NCBI GenBank assembly: GCA_007644065.1
Contig: VJWN01000026.1
Coordinates: 62,001 to 126,000, forward strand
Direction: 5' to 3'
DNA: 64,000 bases
From: Margaritispora aquatica
Lineage: Eukaryota > Ascomycota > Leotiomycetes > Helotiales > Discinellaceae
The position numbers were made by a program, and so were the translations under genes. Shown in pieces: positions 57,081-64,000 of this stretch; the first letter of the stretch is position 1, and every line of letters begins with the position of its first letter. Below the pieces are notes generated by a model. It ran no database searches, was not told the origin of the DNA, and saw only the letters and a program-made list of their open reading frames with translations.

Positions 57081-60000
57081 ATGCCCCCTTCGTCCGACCA
57101 AGATAGCATCAACCCGTCAAGTATTGATTCCAAACCAAACAAGCTGAGTCAGAGAGCATCAGCTGGACTGCAGATTCCCACGAAAAACGGCAGAAAGAAT
57201 GGGACGGCGAGGGATACAGGCGGCGGAGGTGTTGCATCGGTGACGAAGAATGCCTTCAAAATGTCGTAGGTAACTCTTAGAGATAGCTTCAAGTTTAAGC
57301 AGATCTATGGCTATGAAACGGTGCTAACCACCAAGAATATAGGAACGGCAAAGCATCCACCCAACCAACTCGAGTTCAGTCCCCTGAATTGAAGCCAGCT
57401 GGATCGCCGCCAGTCGGTAATCCTATTACAAGTCCATTGCTGGATGCCTTATCCTCAGCGGCTCTGGATCGATCATCTTCTCAGAACACAAATGAATGGG
57501 CAAGGAATGTTCCAGCCTATTCAAGCTCTCCAGGAAACCTAATAAATCTGGGAGAATCACCACCAGTGTTGCCAAACGAGGTTTTATCGCAATACATGAG
57601 GGAACAACGTGGCATACCAATTGGGCATGTCTCCTCGGCGTCACCGCCATCGAACCGACGGCGCCCACTCAGCTACCAGATGGATGGCGGCTTTGCACAA
57701 AGTTTGGACGACCATCGTTCCCAGATATCATACGGCCCACGTCGAAGCTCGGTTTACTCGCAGCAGCAGCAACACTCACGTTTACCCCATCACCCCCCAC
57801 TACCACATCAAGCCCAAGCCCACTTTTATGGTGTGCCAGATGCAAACTATCTCCTGTCACCTCCAACAAGTGGCCTGGTACCTGGAGACAAAGGGTATCA
57901 TTGCGGATTCGACAGCCTTTCGACTGAAAATGTTGTTGTAGCAGGTTATGAAGGAGGTGTCAACATTCATTCTGTGTCAAAACGAGGTTTACACAAGGTT
58001 TTAAGTATCGAAGGACTTCGTGGAGGAGTCATTAACGCCAAAATCCTACCCTGGACAACGGCAAAGTCCTTTCGTCAAGATCCTCTCATTGTTCTTGTTG
58101 TTCATGGTCCAGTGTTGACATCCAGTGATACTTCAAGTGGTGATGGCACCCCTCCATCGGAAGTCGGGTCTGTTCAACACAGTGCAAGTGTTCGCGGATC
58201 TCCACAAATCCATGGCCAAACTGCAAATGAGAACGAGACAATTGAATACTACCAGACAACGGTTGAGCTATATTCACTCGGCACCAAACAGCACGTTCAG
58301 ACATTGCTTTCAGTGCCCAAAATCCATATTTCCTTGCCCACATCAAATCCGATGTTCAGAGCACCTCCTCCCGTTGGTTCCTTGACCATTCGTGCAGATA
58401 GTGGGAATGTTGTTGTTGCTTCCGGTACAACAGGCGAAACTTGGATCTATAAGTGTGGTGTTGGATTCAACACCACTGCACCAAAACTGGTGTGCATCGG
58501 CAAGGTCTGGACCACTGTTCAGCATGGTGTCGCAGCTGAACCACTCATCCCAACTGGGTTTACAGATGGAGATTGGCACGCTAATGACCAAATCCCAACA
58601 CGCAAACAATACAAAGCATCCATATTATCTATGAATGGACGGTGGCTGGCAGTCTGTCCACCTGCGCCTTCCTCCCAGGTATCTCTTCGTGCTGAAGTTC
58701 CAGGACTTGAGAGTACCAAACGCGTGCCGGGGTTGAACGCTCATGCACCTCCACAGTTACCTGTTGTAAATTGTGGGGTGGAGATGCCTGATGGAGAAAG
58801 TGTGATGAAGCAACTGGTCCAGATCAGCACTCAGAAGTTCATTGAAGCAGGTAATTACCTAGCTCAGCAAGGTGTATCTGCATGGAACAATTACATGAAC
58901 AAGCCCACAGCCACACAGTCATCAAATAGTCTTCCTACTTACCAAAACCATCAGACTATGGGACAACATTTTCCTCCTACCCATGGAATGTCAGCTCCGG
59001 CTCCGCTTGTGACTAAAGATCCAGGTCTGATCTCAATTATAGATCTGAAGTCACTAGCTCAATACGCCTCATCTACAGGATCCGCTCCCCATCCTTTAGC
59101 GACTTTCAGGGTTCCACATGGATGTAGCTTTCTATCTTTCTCTCCAAACGGATTGTCCTTGTTCACGGCAAGCAGCAAGGGCGATGTCCAATTTGTTTGG
59201 GACTTAATGCGCTGTCAATATGCAAAATCATCTTATCTAAAGGGCTCTTTACAGAGTTCAAATGTTCAAGGTCCACATGTGAGACAAATTGCCCAATTTT
59301 CTCGGATGACTGTTGCCAGAATTGTTGATGTCGTCTGGACATCGCCTCATGGCGAACGTGCTGCTATGGTGACTGAACCGGGGACTGTGCATGTTCTCGA
59401 TTTACCAGCGAGCGCTTTCACATGGCCTCCGCCACGTCGACGAGCTCCGCATCAAAAGGTCGAAGACTCTAGCGAAATCGGTAGTACAGCTTTGACTCCC
59501 GCCGCAGTAGCATCTAGTGCTGTCAACTCATTTTGGACTGCTGCACGACCTCTTGTTCGAGGTCGACGTCGAAGCAGTGTTGGCATATCGGCCAGGACAG
59601 TGACCGCGCAAGCAGGGCATGGCACACAGGCTCTAGCTGCAGGAATCAGTAGATCTGTGGGTGCTGCTACAGGGAAGATGAACGAGATGCGTAAATCAGT
59701 CAACGCAAAGCTTCACCTGCCACGTAGCTCAGTAGTTCCGAGCAGAGCTTGCGTTATGTTACTGAATGGGAAACGTCATGACATGGTTGTCGTTGTTGGA
59801 TCTGGTATCGTCGGGATTTACACAATTAAGAACCGTAGAGCTGATCGTCCAGCGGATAAGCAGAAGGCTTCTAGAGGTGCTGACTATATCGACCACCGAA
59901 TCCCATCTCTGCCCGATCTTAAGTTCGCACAGGACCTTCCCAGGGACCTCAGTAATATTGGTGATCTTGAGCTGACCGAGCGGGATGTGGACGATGCTCG

Positions 60001-60529
60001 CTGGAAAGCAAGGCTATCGCCATCCCCAGGTGCTCAATCTCGCGGGACAGAATCGTCTATTCCTCAAGCTGAGATTGAGTCTAATGCGCCATATCAACCT
60101 TTTCACACAGACAGGCGTGTCAGTTTACACAATTACTGCCATGAGGAAATCCCGTTGCAATCTCCTTCGGCTTCTGCCCTTCTTGCGCCAGTCTCGAAAA
60201 TTGATCAGAAAAGGTCAACTTCAAGCAGCAAATCTAAGACAGCCTGGGTTTTCGGTGGCTCCATCGGGTCTAGTAAGCTTGACGTTGGTCCACCACACAA
60301 TCCTGATGATGATTTTGATACATCTGCAGACCATCGTGCCTTGCCTTCTTCGGCTATCGAACGTGTCATGAGAGTGACCGATAGCCTGGAGGACATGGAA
60401 CAGATTGTTATCACAACAAGAAGGCGAAGAGGTGTATCACGTTCAGGAATGGACAAAGATAGCCTAGATGAGGAAGGATTCTTCGAGGATGATTGCGAAG
60501 TGCTTGATTTCGCTAACAATCGCGTTTGA
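57081..60529 (+). CDS. BCAS3-like WD40/beta-propeller protein
   Basis: A 1123-residue protein from exons 57081-57265 and 57343-60529. The first ~170 residues are disordered and Ser/Pro/Gln-rich. A seven-bladed-type propeller pattern follows: STENVVVAGYEGGVNIHSVS, VGSLTIRADSGNVVVASGTT, ILSMNGRWLAVCPP, PHPLATFRVPHGCSFLSFSP and LFTASSKGDVQFVWDLMR. The GRWLAV and PHGCSFLSFSPNG-like strings match the BCAS3 domain; animal BCAS3 works with PHAF1 as a phosphoinositide-binding autophagy factor. A C-terminal region with RRRSSVGIS-type phosphosite-like runs precedes a second blade-like stretch (DMVVVVGSGIVGIYTI). The remainder is disordered and acidic. Role in fungi unknown to me. Confidence 0.82.
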
Positions 60530-61277
60530 TCAACCTCATGCCTGCTATACCGACGATTTCAACGGCCACTCGTTCTTTGATTTTGACCCACAGCACATGA
60601 CTTTCCGACTTTTAGATCGCAATTCAGTTATTGCATTTTTGCGGCGCATGCTTCTCGCCGCTCTGTTCATACAGAAGTCGCTGCAACCAATGGCCACTTC
60701 AACGGGTCAGCAGCCCATATTCATCTTTTCCGAGGATCGACTCGCTAGATCTTTGATGTTTGCATTCGGGCTTGCAGTCGGAGTTATTGATGCGGTTGGG
60801 CTCGGATGAGATAGCATGGTTTGAGATGAGATTATCATTGGATGGGATTGTTAGTAGATTTGAGTGATACCATATGAGAATTGCAAATAGACTATACGAT
60901 TTCTCAATGAGTGATCTTTGAGCATTTGCCGTGACGTCTAATGTGGATGTGAGTAATGCTAATTGGTAGGCAGAGAGGGAAACAAGGCCTTCACGAGTTG
61001 ACAGGTTGTTGGAAAGGCATTGTATTCGTTAAGTTTCCATTTTCTGGGCTATAATTTGCCAATTTCAGACCACGCAAGGGAAAACGGATTGTGAATCAAA
61101 AATAGATCGAAGAATATCGATATAGTGTCTTTAAAATAAAAATAAAAATTCGTTCTACACCTGAAAGTGTGGTGTCGAGTAACCTCCCTCCCATGCAAGA
61201 GAAATGCCAAGGTATCAATCATCACGAACTGATCAAAAATGCCACTACCGGGAGTCCAACCCGCTCACTAAAATATA
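60530..61277. other. Intergenic between convergent genes
   Basis: Contains 3' flanks of the BCAS3-like (+) and DUF1295 (-) genes. A frame at 60468-60809 overlaps the BCAS3-like end and is a shadow. Nothing else supported. Confidence 0.5.
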
Positions 61278-62526
61278 TTACTTCTTTACGGGCTTCTTGC
61301 CATTCTTCTTCTCAGTCTTATCAGCCTTCTCCTCTCCAGCCTTCACCATCTTGTCACTGAAATCTCCTGGAAGACTCGGCGTAAGTTTTGGGAGGAACTT
61401 GCCAACTCTTTGCTGATAGTCGGCGTACTCGGGATATTTGCCCGCAGTAATGAGCTCGGTAAACCAGGTCGACGCTTGGAACAGGAACAGGTACGCCATG
61501 GCGCCCATGAAGGTCCAGTTGTACATCACTTCTGAGGACCAGCAGCCCCACTGGTAGAGCACGACCCAGATGGTTTGCTCGGCGGCGAAGTTGGGATGCC
61601 GGCTATAGGACCACAGGCCTGAGACTACGAAGCCGCGGTCGAGGTCTTCTTGGTTGTATGCTGATCCTTTGGGTACTTTGGCTGATTGGCGGTAAAGGCG
61701 CTTTGCTTCTTGGTAGTCTACATGGTGATGTTAGCCATAAGTTCTTCCGCTTGATTTTGAGACAGAGGAGACATACTCCATTGTTGTCCGTCGGCAAACC
61801 ACTCAACCATTACGAGACCCATCAAGACTCGGGAAAATACCGTGTCCGCAAGTGACATCTTCCCGCCGATCCGCGAGGTCAGGAGTATGATATATGTGGG
61901 TGTTGCAACGAGGAAAAGCAGGACGCTTTGTGCGAGTGAAATGAACAGCACATTGAAGACGAAGAACAATGGGCCCGGTATTTTCTCCCTCAGGACTTCC
62001 CTATTGTTGTGTTAGTGGACTTCTCGAGGAATCAAGGTATAAATCACCCACCATCTATAATCTTCGGAACCAATGCTATATCCTCCTTTGCGCCAGTAGT
62101 TATAAGTCAATCGTAACTATGTTATTTTAGTCGGGATTCTCTCGCAGATCACTAGTAGTAGCTTACACTCCATAGAGTGCTAAAAGCAATCAAATTATCA
62201 AGCTTTTGCGTCTCCAGGCCAGCCCAGTGTGCATATAAGGCGAAATGTGCATTATAAACTGTAGGTAACAGACTCCAGCATCTATCCACTTGTGAATAAT
62301 TCTTATTGACCTCTGAGACCAGCAGAAATACCGGCACAAGGAATAGAGAAAATGCGAAGGCGGTAATGAGCGGATTCGTGGCCATGTAAATATGGTAGAG
62401 CTCGGTGGGGTTGTTCCATGACTGTAGTATTTGCTGCGGCAAGTCGTAGAGTTGAGGAATGTAAGGCGAGACTGTCTTTGAGAACGAGGAGCAGTCAGTG
62501 ATCGCTTTGATCACCGGGAGAGCCAT
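61278..62526 (-). CDS. DUF1295 steroid-reductase-like membrane protein
   Basis: Multipass membrane protein of the DUF1295 / 3-oxo-5-alpha-steroid 4-dehydrogenase-like superfamily, 362 residues. Exons 62526-62167, 62116-62052, 62000-61777 and 61717-61278 join in frame. About seven hydrophobic helices are visible. Diagnostic motifs are NKNYSQVDRCWSLLPTVYN, GGYSIGSEDYRW (split by an intron), FADGQQWNYQ and SYSRHPNFAAEQTIWVVLYQ, where the R-H-P-N-F part binds cofactor in relatives. GKYPEYADYQQRVGKFLPK follows, then a lysine-rich tail. It is probably ER-located and reduces or modifies a lipid; the substrate cannot be assigned. The coding start is 263 bases from the TOP3 leader ATG at 62789. Confidence 0.86.
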
Positions 62527-62788
62527 ACTGGTGTAGGTCGGGGAGATAAGTACGTAGTTCGGATTTTTCGCCTCAAGCTGGTGAATGCTGAAGGAAGATC
62601 GATTCTGCTGATGTTGATTTTGTTAAGTCAATGACGACGAATCGTACAAGGGTCTATTGTCTGGTGCCGTTCACTGACAGGCTCGCTTCGTTGCAGTGGT
62701 CAGGAAGCTCCATTTAAGCTTAATTGGGACTGTGAAGAGCTTCATCACGCGCTTTTCGCTCTCGAGTTCGTGCAAGCCGATTGAATCT

Positions 62789-64000
62789 ATGATATTGACG
62801 CGTCGTCTAACTACAGGAAGTAGCCATATTCTTTGTAAAGCTTCGCGGCAGAATGAACGATGCTACACAACGAGAAGCGCAAAACCAGGAGTTCGAACTA
62901 CACGTGATGCTGTGAAGATGCCTCCTCGAAACCATAACAATAAGATTCTCTGCGTGGCGGAAAAGAATTCAATATCCAAGGCTGTGGCTGGTCATCTCTC
63001 TGGTGGGCAGCATACAACTGTTAGTGACAACTCTACGTGGAGATTACTGTGCTAATTTTGCTTAGTCGAACACAAGGAATCAGTATATCAAGAATTATTC
63101 ATTCACATTCGACTTTGGGGGTAGATGGGGCAATTGCGATGTTGTAATGACTTGCGTCTCGGGGCATCTGACAGATGTTCAGTTTCCTGCCGAGTATGAA
63201 AAAGACTGGAACCATCCCCCTCCAGGAGACCTCTTTGGTGCACCAGTTAGTGTTACAGTAAAAGAGGTGCAATATCTTTCACCACTTACACACTTGCAAT
63301 CACTGAAATCCTACTAGGAAAATGAGGCAATAGCGGAAAATATCAGACGACAGGCCCAGGGAGCTAAGGCGCTCTTTATATGGACTGATTGTGATCGAGA
63401 GGGCGAGCACATCGGTGGCGAGGTGAGGACAGAAGCTCTTAAGGGAAATCCACGAATGGAAGTTAAAAGAGCACGCTTTAGCAATATAGAACATGCGTAA
63501 GTCTACCGCTTTTGTCTGCTAGCTTGATATCTGACTCCAATAGACACGTCCTTCATGCCGCCAGAAACCCTATCAACCTTGATGACCGTCAAGTTGATGC
63601 CGTAGCTGCACGCATCGAGTTGGATCTGAGGATCGGGTATGCCTTTACAAGACACTTGACGAATAATTTGCGAAGTTTGGGCGGAGCCATGGCGAACGAT
63701 GGTGACAAACGTCGAGTTATCAGCTATGGTAGGCTATTTAGTTTTCCACTTTACATTAACACTAACACATTGCTCAGGCTCGTGCCAATTTCCCACGCTT
63801 GGGTTTGTTGTTGACAGATATTTTCGAGTGAAAAACTTCGTCCCCGAGACATTTTGGAGCATAAAAGTAATGCACAGCCGCGACAATATCAATGTCACTT
63901 TCAACTGGAAGCGGAATCGTCTATTTGACCGGGCAGTGGTCACTGTACTTTTCGAACAGTGTATCCAAGCAAAAACTGCCAAGGTCACCAAAGTTCAGGA
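62789..64000 (+). CDS. TOP3: DNA topoisomerase III (type IA), 5' part
   Basis: Single-strand-passing topoisomerase acting with a RecQ helicase and Rmi1 in recombination. Exons here are 62789-63019, 63066-63266, 63318-63496, 63544-63728 and 63778 to the window end, where the gene is cut off. The Toprim part has ILCVAEKNSISKAVAGHL (catalytic Glu) and FIWTDCDREGEHIGGEV (D-x-D-x-x-x-E). RIELDLRIGYAFTRHLTNNL follows. The catalytic tyrosine lies in ISYG, split just after by an intron, before CQFPTLGFVVDRYFR. Domains III-IV and the C-terminal part lie outside the window. The nuclear-type start is MPPRNHNNKILC at 62918; the in-frame ATG at 62789 adds a 43-residue basic, Ser/Thr-rich, acid-poor leader. 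Confidence 0.93.

Overview
The window is nuclear DNA of a filamentous ascomycete (Pezizomycotina). Genes are split by short introns, mostly 45-100 nt, with GTAnGT-type donors and CTAAC/CTGAC-like branch sites. Fungus-specific families are present: Zn(II)2Cys6 regulators, a HAK potassium transporter, 2EXR-domain proteins, and fungal FIT2 and DPM2. The 2EXR copies and the overall style suggest a leotiomycete, but that is inference. I joined exons by hand using splice signals, reading frame and known family motifs; nothing was run computationally.

Layout. 0.6-5.3 kb: a SIP3/LAM-type sterol-transfer protein (-). 6.5-9.7 kb: a Zn2Cys6 regulator (+) whose single intron fits a GC-AG intron. 10.9-14.0 kb: a 13-exon HAK potassium transporter with a 9-nt microexon (+). 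14.9-16.9 kb: KRI1 (-), divergent from a Rab5-type GTPase (+, 17.2-18.1). 19.0-19.8 kb: a secreted repeat protein with Kex2-like sites (-), the most unusual gene here. 20.8-23.1 kb: a divergent pair, FIT2/SCS3 (-) and an EBP/EXPERA-like membrane protein (+). 23.7 kb: an intron-containing tRNA-Thr(UGU) (-). 24.4-27.5 kb: a DUF2235 hydrolase-like protein with an Arg/Pro-rich tail (+). 28.5-32.1 kb: a small group of NAD(P)-binding reductase (-), Zn2Cys6 regulator (-) and glutathione S-transferase (+). 32.4 kb: RING-H2 protein (+). 33.9-35.9 kb: SET/MYND protein (-). 36.9-38.0 kb: PHO13-type HAD phosphatase (-). 39.6 kb: 6-phosphogluconolactonase (+). A 2.9 kb AT-rich gene-poor stretch follows.

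43.3-47.1 kb holds three 2EXR-family copies in a row; the third is a relic without its N-terminal part. Then come a 73-residue one-helix protein (-), an unassigned coiled-coil protein (-, 49.3-51.6), the splicing factor CWC22 (-) divergent from DPM2 (+), a large BCAS3-like protein (+, 57.1-60.5), a DUF1295 membrane reductase-like protein (-, 61.3-62.5), and the 5' part of DNA topoisomerase III (+), which runs off the end and has a possible mitochondrial leader upstream of the nuclear start.

Most genes are dispersed housekeeping functions: lipid and ER biology, ribosome assembly, splicing, endosomal traffic and carbon metabolism. Two local groupings may be functional: FIT2 with the EBP-like protein (both probably ER lipid proteins sharing a promoter region), and regulator with reductase and GST (possible stress or detoxification unit). 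The secreted repeat-peptide precursor is the best candidate for an undescribed system; no DUF3328/UstYa-type maturation gene lies in the window.
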